Notes under the pieces: model-generated
Told to the model about the DNA's origin: nothing
What the model saw: the letters and a program-made list of their open reading frames with translations, nothing else
The model's database searches: none
NCBI GenBank assembly: GCA_002371155.1
Contig: DFGC01000005.1
Location: forward strand, 74,046-138,045
Length of the DNA: 64,000 nucleotides
Source: Alphaproteobacteria bacterium UBA3760
GTDB lineage: Bacteria > Pseudomonadota > Alphaproteobacteria > Rs-D84
Reading direction: 5' to 3'
Program-made: the position numbers and the translations under genes
Shown: positions 25,633 through 33,815 of the stretch, in pieces
Numbering within the stretch: position 1 is the first letter of the stretch
Layout of the letters: every line of letters begins with the position of its first letter

Positions 25633-27099
25633 ATGAAATTTGTAAAAATAATTTTTTCTGTGATTTTTGCATTGACCACAAATTTTGCATATGCCGCGAT
25701 GGATGATTCGGCGGCGATGATGTTTTCTGAAATTTATGAAAAATTAAATTCTGTGCAGTGGGGTGGAAAAAATATCGGTGTTGCAATCGAAGGATTGGAA
25801 AATTTAAGTCCCAATGCACATTTGGCGGCAACAAATGACCGCATTGTTTTGGTGTGGCGCGATTCGATTGTTGGAAATTATCAAAAACCGCGATTTGGTG
25901 ATTGGGCGGAATATGGAAAAATTACAACTGCGTTGATTGAAAAGATGCGCGACCGGGATGACCGATTGGCGGCGATGTCTGATGATGAAATTTATGAAAG
26001 TGCGGTTGCGGCATTGATGCGTGGAATTGATGAAAGTGGAAAATATATTGACCGGCAAACGGTGTTGAATAATTCTGATAATCGTATTTTGACCAGTGTT
26101 GGTATTTCAGGTTGGCGCGAGCCCCGTGGGGAATTTCGTGTCGGTGCGGTGGTGCGGGGGTCGCCTGCGGATATGGCGGGAATCCAGATGTATGATTTGA
26201 TTGACCGCGTCAATGGACGCGAAGTTGCAACGATGTCTGATAGTGAATTGGATGCCGCGTTCCAAGGGTTGAACAGTGGGACGGTTAAACTGTATTTATT
26301 GACACCAAATGGAAATCGAAATGTGGTTCTGCGTCGTGCGACAATCGTGTTGGCGGATGCGGATATTATTTATCGTCCGATTGATAAAAATAATGGGCTG
26401 TTGGAAATTGTTGTGCATGAAGTGTCGGACAATGCTGCAAATATTGTGAACGAGGCTTTGTTGAAACATCCAAATGTTGGTGGGGTGATTTTGGATCTGC
26501 GTTCGGCACGTGGGGTTGATGCAAATGCCGCAACAAAAATCGCGGGTTTGTTTATGGGCGAAAAACCAGTTATGCGTGTCAGTCAGACCGCCGGTGAAGA
26601 TATGGAATTTGTGCCGGGTGGCGATGCGATTACAAAAGCCATGGTTGTGGTGTTGACATCAAATACAACAACCGGTGTCGCCGAAGCATTAGCATCAGCG
26701 TTTTATGAAAATGGTCGTGGTGTTTTGGTTGGAACACCGACGGCGGGAAATGCCCGTATCGCAACGCATATTGATTTATCAAATGGTGCGGCATTGGAAT
26801 TGTTGAATAAATCTATTAAATCTGTGTCGGGGATTAAATTAGATGGGCGTGGTATGTTCCCGATTGTGTGTTTGTCGAATATTCGTTCGAATAAACAGCA
26901 AAATGCGTTCTTTGTAAATGTGATAAATAATGATTTCAGAATTCAAGATTTTAATAAAAATAAATCTGTAAATGTTGATGCGGTTCGTCGTGGGTGTCCG
27001 GTTATTACCAGTGGTGATGACGAAGATATGATGTCGGCGGCGGTTGCAACAAAAATTTTAACTGATAAAGTTATCTATCACAGATTGATTGCAGAATAA
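25633..27099 (+). CDS. S41 peptidase (CtpA/Prc) homologue, probably catalytically inactive
   Basis: A 488-residue exported protein with a signal peptide (cleavage after AYA, residue ~21). It has a PDZ domain at about residues 155-235 (FRVGAVVRGSPADMAGIQMYDLIDRVNG) and an S41-like domain with GGVILDLRSARGVD. In active C-terminal processing proteases a serine lies 25 residues before the lysine of GKG. Here the lysine position is Asn373 (GTPTAGNA) and the serine position is Gly348 within NTTTGVAEA. Both catalytic residues therefore appear to be lost, so a scaffold or binding role is likelier than proteolysis, although a displaced nucleophile (Ser343 or Thr345-347) cannot be excluded. The PAP2 gene follows closely. 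Confidence 0.8.
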   Translation: MKFVKIIFSVIFALTTNFAYAAMDDSAAMMFSEIYEKLNSVQWGGKNIGVAIEGLENLSPNAHLAATNDRIVLVWRDSIVGNYQKPRFGDWAEYGKITTALIEKMRDRDDRLAAMSDDEIYESAVAALMRGIDESGKYIDRQTVLNNSDNRILTSVGISGWREPRGEFRVGAVVRGSPADMAGIQMYDLIDRVNGREVATMSDSELDAAFQGLNSGTVKLYLLTPNGNRNVVLRRATIVLADADIIYRPIDKNNGLLEIVVHEVSDNAANIVNEALLKHPNVGGVILDLRSARGVDANAATKIAGLFMGEKPVMRVSQTAGEDMEFVPGGDAITKAMVVVLTSNTTTGVAEALASAFYENGRGVLVGTPTAGNARIATHIDLSNGAALELLNKSIKSVSGIKLDGRGMFPIVCLSNIRSNKQQNAFFVNVINNDFRIQDFNKNKSVNVDAVRRGCPVITSGDDEDMMSAAVATKILTDKVIYHRLIAE

Positions 27100-27108
27100 G
27101 GATTTAAT

Positions 27109-27792
27109 ATGTTCATTTCAAAACAAAATAATATCAAATGGGTGCGGTTGGTGATTGCAACGGTTGTTGTGGTGTGTTTGATTTGGGCAGGAATCGCAAA
27201 GTATGATATTCCGGTCTATGTATTTTTGCAAAATTATAATTGTGATTTGTTCAAATGGTTTGGATATATTTTTGATGGCAAGGTATGGGTGATTGTATTT
27301 GGTTTGGCAACGATAATTATGTATTTGAAAAAAACATACGAACTGCGAAATGACCCAACAACACATATGCGGTGGTTTAATATTAAATTTTTAACCAAAG
27401 ACGCATATACAAAATTGAAAAACAGTAATGCGTTTTTGGTTTTTTGTTCGTTGGTTGCGTCGGGCGTGGTTGTTGAAATATTGAAATTTATGATTGGTCG
27501 GGCGCGTCCTATATTTTTCGATGAATTTGGTATCGTTGGATTTTTCCCATGGACATTTGAATGGGCATTTAATTCAATGCCGTCTGGGCATACCGCGTTA
27601 TCATTTGCGGGGTTGGTTATGTTGGGAATGTTGATGCCGCGTTTCAAAATTTTAACATGGACTTTGGCGATTATAATTGCGGTGTCGCGTGTTGCCGTTG
27701 GTGCGCATTGGCCAAGTGATGTTTTGTTGGGTGCGTTTATCGGTATGGTTATGGCAGATTTCGTTTTGTCGATTGTGCGACGAATAAAATAA
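27109..27792 (+). CDS. PAP2-family membrane phosphatase
   Basis: This 227-residue inner-membrane protein carries the three PAP2 signature motifs in order: KFMIGRARP (K-x6-RP), SMPSGHTA (PSGH) and SRVAVGAHWPSD (SR-x5-H-x3-D), with membrane helices around them. Family members dephosphorylate undecaprenyl pyrophosphate, phosphatidylglycerol phosphate or lipid A phosphates; the substrate cannot be told from the sequence. It follows the S41 gene by 9 bases and is closed by a terminator. Confidence 0.92.
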   Translation: MFISKQNNIKWVRLVIATVVVVCLIWAGIAKYDIPVYVFLQNYNCDLFKWFGYIFDGKVWVIVFGLATIIMYLKKTYELRNDPTTHMRWFNIKFLTKDAYTKLKNSNAFLVFCSLVASGVVVEILKFMIGRARPIFFDEFGIVGFFPWTFEWAFNSMPSGHTALSFAGLVMLGMLMPRFKILTWTLAIIIAVSRVAVGAHWPSDVLLGAFIGMVMADFVLSIVRRIK

Positions 27793-27798
27793 ATACAG

Positions 27799-27828
27799 AC
27801 CGATGGTTTGTTTATCATCGGTTTTTAT
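27799..27828 (+). terminator. Rho-independent terminator
   Basis: ACCGATG (27799-27805) pairs with CATCGGT (27816-27822), then a T run. Confidence 0.8.
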
Positions 27829-27862
27829 TTTGGATATGCCACTTTAATTTTAGGATTTTTTA

Positions 27863-27871
27863 TGGTATAAT
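27863..27871 (+). promoter_or_regulatory. Extended -10 promoter placing ftsK as a leaderless gene
   Basis: TGGTATAAT ends 6 bases before the ftsK ATG at 27878. The expected transcription start therefore falls on the start codon. No Shine-Dalgarno is present. Confidence 0.6.
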
Positions 27872-27877
27872 CGGGGC

Positions 27878-30091
27878 ATGGAAGGAAAATCTAGATTTTT
27901 ACCAGAAAAGTTATCTGGGGCATTGAAAAATTTAGCCTGGCGGTTGTTGGGCGTGTTGATGTTTTTGATGGGTGGGTTGTTTATTGTTGCCACGTTTTTT
28001 CATAATTCGGATTTAGATGGTTGGGCGGTGTCTAGTACATTTGGCAATCATGGTTTGGTTGGAAATTTTATCAGTTTTATGCGATATGTTTTTGGGTTTA
28101 TCCCAATGATGTTTTTGTTTTTATGTTTGATGAGGGCAGGTGTGAATTTTATCGGTGGTCGTGATGATGAAATAACCCCAGAATATAATTTATTGCGCGG
28201 GTTTATTACATTATGCTTGGGGTGTGCGGGGTTTGGTATGTTGGTGCCGTCGTCCACATTTGGCGGACTGTTGGGGGCAATTGCGGCATCAGATGTTGGA
28301 TTGCTTATTGGAAATTGGGAAATTTTGGTTGGTGTTTTGTGCCTGGGTGGATTTTTATGGGGTGCGGGAATTTTATTAAATATTAAATTAGAATATGTTT
28401 TGTATGTTGCGCGTTTGGTTTGGCATTCTGTGCGGTGGGTGTTATCGGCATTTCATATTTTGCCGGTGCGCGAAAGTGATTCTGATGAAGAAGAAACCGA
28501 AGAAGCCGAAGAGGTCGAAGAAGTCGAAGCCGATGACGCAAATGAAAAACCCAAGGCAAAGCGCGCCCCGCGTCGCGTGCAGAAAAAATCATCGGGTGGC
28601 GTGGAATATGAATTGCCAGACCCGGCATTTTTGGAAAAATCTGTGTTTGGTAAAAATGTTGTGACACCAGAATTAAAACGCAATGCCGAAGCGATGGAGA
28701 TTCATTTTGCTGAATATGGTGTGAACGGGCATGTGACTGGTATTCGCCCGGGGCCGATTGTGACATTGTATGAATTTATGCCGGATAGTGGAACGCGTAT
28801 GGTCGATGTTAGTAAAACTGTTAAAGATATGACGCGCGCGATGGCCACAGAAAATATTCGTATTGCGCATATTCCATCAACGCAACTGATTGGTGTTGAA
28901 ATGGTGAATCTGAAACGGCAAACGGTGCGGTATCAAACACTGATAGACAATGATTTGTTTATAAATTCGCGTTATAAAATACCATTGGCATTGGGTGTGG
29001 ATATTGGTGGAAATCCGATGTATTTCGATTTGGCAAAAATGCCGCATATGTTGATTGCGGGACGCACAGGGTCGGGAAAATCTGTGTTTGTGCAATCTAT
29101 TATTACATCGATTGTGTATCATTTCACACCGGATAAATGCAAATTGATGATTATTGACCCCAAAGGTGTGGATTTTGGGTTCTGGGACGATATTCCACAT
29201 TTGATAACCCCGATTGTAAAATTGGACCCGGCGGCGGCTGTGAACGCATTGAAATGGGCAGTGCGTGAAATGGAGGAACGTTATAAACAATTACAAATTG
29301 TCAATGCGCGCAATATCGAAAGTTATAACGAAATCATGGCTGCAAAACGCGCAAATGGTGAAAAATTGACCCAACAGGTTGCGGTCGGCACAGATGAAGA
29401 GACGGGTGAATTGATATTCGAAGAACAAGATGTTGATATGTCTGATATGTCATACATTGTTATCATTATTGACGAGGTTGCCGATTTGATGAGTTTGGCA
29501 CGTAAAGAGGTCGAGGCCTGTGTTCAACGCATCGCACAAAAGGCGCGTGCCGCAGGTATCCATTTGGTTATGGCAACCCAGCGTCCAGATGCAACAACCA
29601 TTACCGGTGTTATCAAGGCGAATTTCCCAACCCGTGTTTCATTCCAGGCGCGCAGTGCGATTGATTCTATTACGACATTGGGTGAAAAGGGTGCTGAAAA
29701 TTTATTGTCGTGTGGCGATATGTTGTTCAGCGAGGCTGGGCGTGTGCCGGTGCGAATTCATGGCGCATTTATCGCAGATGAGGAATTGGCGCGTATTGGC
29801 GATTTCTTGCGCGCCCAGGGTGAACCAGAATATGCTGCGGGTGTGACCGATGCCGAAGAAGAGGCAATGGCGGCATCTGCGCCGTCGGCGGCAGAACAAA
29901 AAGCCGCCAAAGATGGCGATTTGTATACCCAGGCCAAAGAAATCGTTGTGCGTGATAAAAAACCAACAATTTCATATATTCAACGCCGTTTGGGGGTTGG
30001 ATATAACAAGGCGGCCGGATTTATGGAACGCATGGAACAAGAGGGAGTTGTCAGTGCGCCAGACGCAAATAATAAAAGACACATATTGTAA
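27878..30091 (+). CDS. ftsK: DNA translocase FtsK
   Basis: The 737-residue FtsK has four N-terminal membrane helices (residues ~20-175) anchoring it at the septum, a short acidic linker (SDSDEEETEEAEEVEEVEAD, near residues 205-225), the alpha/beta RecA-like motor with Walker A AGRTGSGKS and Walker B IIIDEVADLM, and a C-terminal winged-helix gamma domain (PTISYIQRRLGVGYNKAAGFMERME) that reads polar DNA sequences and activates XerD. FtsK pumps the terminus region during division. The linker is much shorter than in E. coli. The start appears leaderless. Confidence 0.97.
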   Translation: MEGKSRFLPEKLSGALKNLAWRLLGVLMFLMGGLFIVATFFHNSDLDGWAVSSTFGNHGLVGNFISFMRYVFGFIPMMFLFLCLMRAGVNFIGGRDDEITPEYNLLRGFITLCLGCAGFGMLVPSSTFGGLLGAIAASDVGLLIGNWEILVGVLCLGGFLWGAGILLNIKLEYVLYVARLVWHSVRWVLSAFHILPVRESDSDEEETEEAEEVEEVEADDANEKPKAKRAPRRVQKKSSGGVEYELPDPAFLEKSVFGKNVVTPELKRNAEAMEIHFAEYGVNGHVTGIRPGPIVTLYEFMPDSGTRMVDVSKTVKDMTRAMATENIRIAHIPSTQLIGVEMVNLKRQTVRYQTLIDNDLFINSRYKIPLALGVDIGGNPMYFDLAKMPHMLIAGRTGSGKSVFVQSIITSIVYHFTPDKCKLMIIDPKGVDFGFWDDIPHLITPIVKLDPAAAVNALKWAVREMEERYKQLQIVNARNIESYNEIMAAKRANGEKLTQQVAVGTDEETGELIFEEQDVDMSDMSYIVIIIDEVADLMSLARKEVEACVQRIAQKARAAGIHLVMATQRPDATTITGVIKANFPTRVSFQARSAIDSITTLGEKGAENLLSCGDMLFSEAGRVPVRIHGAFIADEELARIGDFLRAQGEPEYAAGVTDAEEEAMAASAPSAAEQKAAKDGDLYTQAKEIVVRDKKPTISYIQRRLGVGYNKAAGFMERMEQEGVVSAPDANNKRHIL

Positions 30092-30120
30092 ATTTAAGGC
30101 TTTTTTATAAAATAAAAATA

Positions 30121-30129
30121 TGTTATAAT
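30121..30129 (+). promoter_or_regulatory. Extended -10 promoter for the outer-membrane protein gene
   Basis: TGTTATAAT lies 25 bases before the ATG at 30154, with AAAAGGAGAAA in between. Confidence 0.55.
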
Positions 30130-30153
30130 CAGCCTTGAAAAGGAGAAATAAAT

Positions 30154-31305
30154 ATGAAAATTAAATATTTTGGTTTGGTCGTTGCGTTGGGTTCGTTTGT
30201 CGCGTTGGGCGCAAATGCCGGTTCGCGCAGCAGTATGTATTCCAGCATCGATATGCAAAATTCTGATGGAAACACAATCAGAATAAATCGCAGTGCATCA
30301 CAATCGTATGATGATTATCCACAAACACGCACGGTGCGTCGTTCGTATAATAATTCGGGTGCAACACAAACGCGCACATATCAACGGGCGGAACCTGCGT
30401 ATGTTTCCAAAACAACATATAAATCGGGGTCAACATATAAAAAATCGGCTATGCGGAAATATTTTATCGCAAATCCGTTCTATCAACCATTAAAGGGTCA
30501 ATTTGGTTCGGTCACAACCGGTGAATATATGCAGGGAACATATAAATTTGCCGATGTCGACAGAACTTTGACAGAATGGTCATTAAAAGAAGATTTCAGT
30601 TATGGATTGACTGACCGTATCGCGTTGCAGGCAATGGCAAAATATAACTGGGACGAATTGGTGTGGAAAAATTCAGCCGGAGATAAAGATGTTTATAAAA
30701 ACGATGATTTGAATCTGTATGGTTTGGGTATCCAGGGGCGCATTGTTGATACAAATGAATGGATTTCAACTTTGTCTGGATATTATGAACATCAAAAACA
30801 TGGCGTCGATTATTTTATTGCTGATTTAAAGGCGGGCTATAAAGTTGCAACATCAACAATTTATGGTTTGGGACGCGCGTGGATTGTTGACATGGAAGGT
30901 GATATCTATGGCGACTATATGGAAAATACAGATACCATGGAATGGGGCATTGTTAAATATGGTGATGCCGATAAAACATTGTTTATGGCGGAATTGGGTG
31001 CCGGTGTTTGGACCGTATTGGCCGAAGATTGGACATTAAATGTCGAAGGTTTGTATGGATTCTATGATTGGCATAACCAATTATCTATCAAGGGCGCATT
31101 TGGATGGCAACCAAACGATTGGTTTGCATTGAATTTGTATGCGAAAACATCTTTGTATGATTCGGCGGATGGCAAAAATTTAGACATTTATGCGGGCAAT
31201 TTGCCGATGACTGCGGAAAATATGGCGGCAATGGGAACTGGTCGTGTTGAATTGTCAAAGCCACGCGAATGGTCAATTGGTTTGCAAGTAATGTTCCAAT
31301 TCTAA
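30154..31305 (+). CDS. Putative outer-membrane beta-barrel protein
   Basis: A 383-residue protein with a signal peptide ending ANA (residue ~23), then a Ser/Tyr/Arg-rich low-complexity stretch to about residue 105. The C-terminal region shows the alternating pattern and aromatic girdles of beta strands (WSLKEDFSYGLTDRIALQAMAKYNW, FALNLYAKTSLYDS) and ends in VMFQF. A terminal Phe is the usual BAM recognition signature. I cannot name a subfamily. The next gene is also barrel-like and is probably co-transcribed. Confidence 0.8.
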   Translation: MKIKYFGLVVALGSFVALGANAGSRSSMYSSIDMQNSDGNTIRINRSASQSYDDYPQTRTVRRSYNNSGATQTRTYQRAEPAYVSKTTYKSGSTYKKSAMRKYFIANPFYQPLKGQFGSVTTGEYMQGTYKFADVDRTLTEWSLKEDFSYGLTDRIALQAMAKYNWDELVWKNSAGDKDVYKNDDLNLYGLGIQGRIVDTNEWISTLSGYYEHQKHGVDYFIADLKAGYKVATSTIYGLGRAWIVDMEGDIYGDYMENTDTMEWGIVKYGDADKTLFMAELGAGVWTVLAEDWTLNVEGLYGFYDWHNQLSIKGAFGWQPNDWFALNLYAKTSLYDSADGKNLDIYAGNLPMTAENMAAMGTGRVELSKPREWSIGLQVMFQF

Positions 31306-31324
31306 ATAAAATCGGTGGTGTAAT

Positions 31325-32053
31325 ATGAAAAAGTTTTTGTTTGGATTGGTTGGAATCGTTATTGCATGTGGTTCGGCGTATGCAGTGGACACAGATTATT
31401 TGAAAAAGGATACATCTGATCCATTGTATATGTTGGAACGCGATCATTTCTTGTCGGTCAGTGATATCGAATATGGAAATGATATTTTGCGTCTGGGCCA
31501 GGCGTTTACATATGGTGCGAATGACCGGTTTTCGGTGAATGCAAATGTGCATTATCAATTTGATTTTGTGCGTTCGCGCAAAGAACGCGGTTTTTCCAGT
31601 ATTGAATTGGGTGGTGTGTATCGTGCTGGATTACCGGAATATAATTCTGCGCGTGTGACAACTGATTTATTATTCGGATTGAAATTTGCGGGCAATCGTC
31701 ATGTGCGTGAACCAGATTTTGCAAAATCGACATATTTTGCCGGGTTGCGTGTGGGTCGTCAATGGGCGGGAATTTCGTTGTCTGGGACGGTAAAATCAAC
31801 ATGGATTTTTGATGATACACGTGGTATGAGTTATATCGATTTTATCCCAGAAGTTTATTTCCGTTTGGTTGATGATTGGCGTTTGGGTGTTGGCGCGGAT
31901 ATTCGTGTTGCGACAAATCCTGATTTTGACCGTGAATGGTTAAAGGCTAAATTGGCGCGCCAATATGGACGCACGCAATACGGTGCAAAATATTCATGGG
32001 AATGTGAACGCGAAGAATCGACCGTTGGGTTATATTTGAATATATTATTCTAA
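31325..32053 (+). CDS. Putative outer-membrane beta-barrel protein
   Basis: A 242-residue protein with a signal peptide ending AYA (residue ~21). Alternating strands follow, such as LRLGQAFTYGANDRFSVNANVHYQFDFV and WRLGVGADIRVATNP, and the terminal residues YLNILF end in Phe as for BAM substrates. It follows the larger barrel gene by 19 bases. The two share the D/N-R turn style (YGLTDRIAL, YGANDRFSV) and may be related. Function is unknown. Both end at a shared terminator. Confidence 0.78.
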   Translation: MKKFLFGLVGIVIACGSAYAVDTDYLKKDTSDPLYMLERDHFLSVSDIEYGNDILRLGQAFTYGANDRFSVNANVHYQFDFVRSRKERGFSSIELGGVYRAGLPEYNSARVTTDLLFGLKFAGNRHVREPDFAKSTYFAGLRVGRQWAGISLSGTVKSTWIFDDTRGMSYIDFIPEVYFRLVDDWRLGVGADIRVATNPDFDREWLKAKLARQYGRTQYGAKYSWECEREESTVGLYLNILF

Positions 32054-32057
32054 AAAA

Positions 32058-32090
32058 AATAAAGGTGCCAAATGGCACCTTTTATTTTTT
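32058..32090. terminator. Terminator between barrel gene and rarA
   Basis: AAGGTGCC (32061-32068) pairs with GGCACCTT (32073-32080) around a 4-base loop, with A runs before and T runs after. It overlaps the last codons of rarA. Confidence 0.85.
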
Positions 32091-33365
32091 ATCATTGTTT
32101 ATTTTTTCACGCAAACCGTTCCAGTAATCCAATCGCTTTTTTATTTCGCGTTCAAATCCGCGTTCGACGGGTGTGTAAAATGTTTGTCGTTGCATGTTTT
32201 CGGGAAAACAATTTTGACCCGAAAATCCCAATGGGGTGTCTGGTTCATAAATGTATCCCGCACCGTATCCCATGTTTTTCATCATTTTTGTTGGTGCGTT
32301 CAAAATATTTTTTGGCGGGGGCAGGCTGCCCGTTTTTTGTGCGGCGGCATATGACGCGTGAATTGCGCGGTCGCATGCGTTGCTTTTTGGTGCCGTTCCC
32401 AAATATACAACTAATTGAGTCATGGCGATGTCGCCTTCGGGACTGCCCAATCGTTCGTATGCGTTCCATGCGGCGATTGCCATTTGTATTGCGTTTGGGT
32501 CCGCCAATCCGACATCTTCGATTGCGAATCGGGTCAGACGGCGAAATATGTATTTGGGGTCTTGGCCCGATGTCATCATGCGGGCGACCCAATATAATGC
32601 CGCGTCTGTATCAGATGCGCGCAGTGATTTGTGCACCGCGGATATTAAATTATAATGTTCGTCGCCGGTTTTATCGGATAATGGTGCGCGTTTTTGGATT
32701 GCGTTGTCCAATTCATCGGGTGTTAAATCATGCTTGAAATTTGCATTTGCCAGATATTCAATCGTGTTCAATAAAAATCGTGCATCGCCATCAGACATTT
32801 GTGCCAAATGAATTTTTGCATCGCGTGACAGTGGTAATTTTTTACCTAAAAATTTTTCTGCGCGTGTTATTAAAATCATTAAATCGTCCGTATCCAGTGC
32901 GGTTAAAACCCCAATGTGGCATCGCGACAGCAATGCGTTGTTCAAATTAAAACTGGGGTTTTCGGTTGTTGCGCCGATAAATACGACGGTGCCATCTTCT
33001 AAATACGGCAACAGTGTATCTTGTTGGGTTTTATTAAAACGGTGGATTTCGTCGATAAACAGTAATGTGTTGCGTCCAATTTCGCGATTCATACGTGCGG
33101 CATCCATCGCCTTTTTTATATCCGCAGAACCAGAAAACACCGCGGACATTGGAACAAAATCCATGTCAACGGTATTTGCCAATGCGCGTGCGATTGTGGT
33201 TTTGCCGCATCCCGGTGGACCCCATAAAATCAAATTTGATAACTTGTTGTTGTCAACCATACGGCGGACCAGTCCGTTTTCACCCAGTAAATTTTTTTGC
33301 CCGACAATATCATCGATTGTTGATGGGCGCATTAAATCAGCCAAAGGTCTGGATTCGTTTTTCAT
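32082..33365 (-). CDS. rarA: Replication-associated recombination protein RarA (MgsA)
   Basis: This 427-residue AAA+ ATPase has Walker A GPPGCGKTT, DEIHRFNKTQQD (Walker B), sensor and arginine-finger elements (ATTENPSFNLNNALLSRC), and the C-terminal tetramerisation region with SDTDAALYWVARMMTSGQDPKYIFRRLTRFA-type sequence. RarA acts at stalled replication forks. It is monocistronic and divergent from the mucR-like gene. Confidence 0.96.
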   Translation of the reverse strand: MKNESRPLADLMRPSTIDDIVGQKNLLGENGLVRRMVDNNKLSNLILWGPPGCGKTTIARALANTVDMDFVPMSAVFSGSADIKKAMDAARMNREIGRNTLLFIDEIHRFNKTQQDTLLPYLEDGTVVFIGATTENPSFNLNNALLSRCHIGVLTALDTDDLMILITRAEKFLGKKLPLSRDAKIHLAQMSDGDARFLLNTIEYLANANFKHDLTPDELDNAIQKRAPLSDKTGDEHYNLISAVHKSLRASDTDAALYWVARMMTSGQDPKYIFRRLTRFAIEDVGLADPNAIQMAIAAWNAYERLGSPEGDIAMTQLVVYLGTAPKSNACDRAIHASYAAAQKTGSLPPPKNILNAPTKMMKNMGYGAGYIYEPDTPLGFSGQNCFPENMQRQTFYTPVERGFEREIKKRLDYWNGLREKINNDKK

Positions 33366-33401
33366 TTTATTTTTACTTTGATTTTACTTGTTGTTTATTT
33401 G

Positions 33402-33410
33402 TGGTATAAT
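33402..33410 (+). promoter_or_regulatory. Extended -10 promoter for the mucR-like gene
   Basis: TGGTATAAT, with a weak TTTACT -35 16 bases upstream of the hexamer. Confidence 0.6.
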
Positions 33411-33437
33411 TGTAGAGAATAAAAGGTATTTTTGCAA

Positions 33438-33803
33438 ATGGTAAATAATAATTTGAAAAACAGTGATTTTACTTTGGCGGTTGCAAATTTGGCGGCGGCG
33501 GCTATGGCGAATAATCCAAATTTATCTATGACCGATGCGGTAAATGCGGCGCGTGCAACATTGCGTGGAACGGTTGTGTCGCCACAACAAATCGCGGAAT
33601 CGGTGCAACCTGATAAAATTCAATGTTTAGAGGATGGCACATGGCATGTTATGTTGCGGCGATATTTGCGGCGGCGGTTTAATATGAGCCCGGAACAATA
33701 TCGTGCCAAGTGGGATTTGCCCGATGATTATCCATTTGTTGCGCCGAACTATGCGCGCACGCGGTCAAAAATCGCAAAAAAATCGGGTTTGGGCAAAAAA
33801 TAA
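33438..33803 (+). CDS. MucR/Ros-family transcriptional regulator lacking zinc ligands
   Basis: The 121-residue protein aligns with MucR/Ros along its length: N-terminal helical region, IQCLEDGTWHVMLRRYLRRRF (finger region, residues 61-81), then the diagnostic MSPEQYRAKWDLPDDYPFVAPNYARTRSKIAKKSGLG. Ros binds zinc with C-x2-C-x9-H-x4-H. Here those positions are C63, D66, Y76 and F81, so a canonical site cannot form. Zinc-free Ros homologues that still fold and bind AT-rich DNA are known in rhizobia. A TTG at 33432 in the same frame is an alternative start with better ribosome-site spacing. Confidence 0.9.
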   Translation: MVNNNLKNSDFTLAVANLAAAAMANNPNLSMTDAVNAARATLRGTVVSPQQIAESVQPDKIQCLEDGTWHVMLRRYLRRRFNMSPEQYRAKWDLPDDYPFVAPNYARTRSKIAKKSGLGKK

Positions 33804-33815
33804 AAAGGGCAATCG

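Noticed and set aside
32072..32737. 221-residue plus-strand frame
   Set aside because: Antisense to rarA with low-complexity Arg/Cys composition; no promoter or ribosome site.
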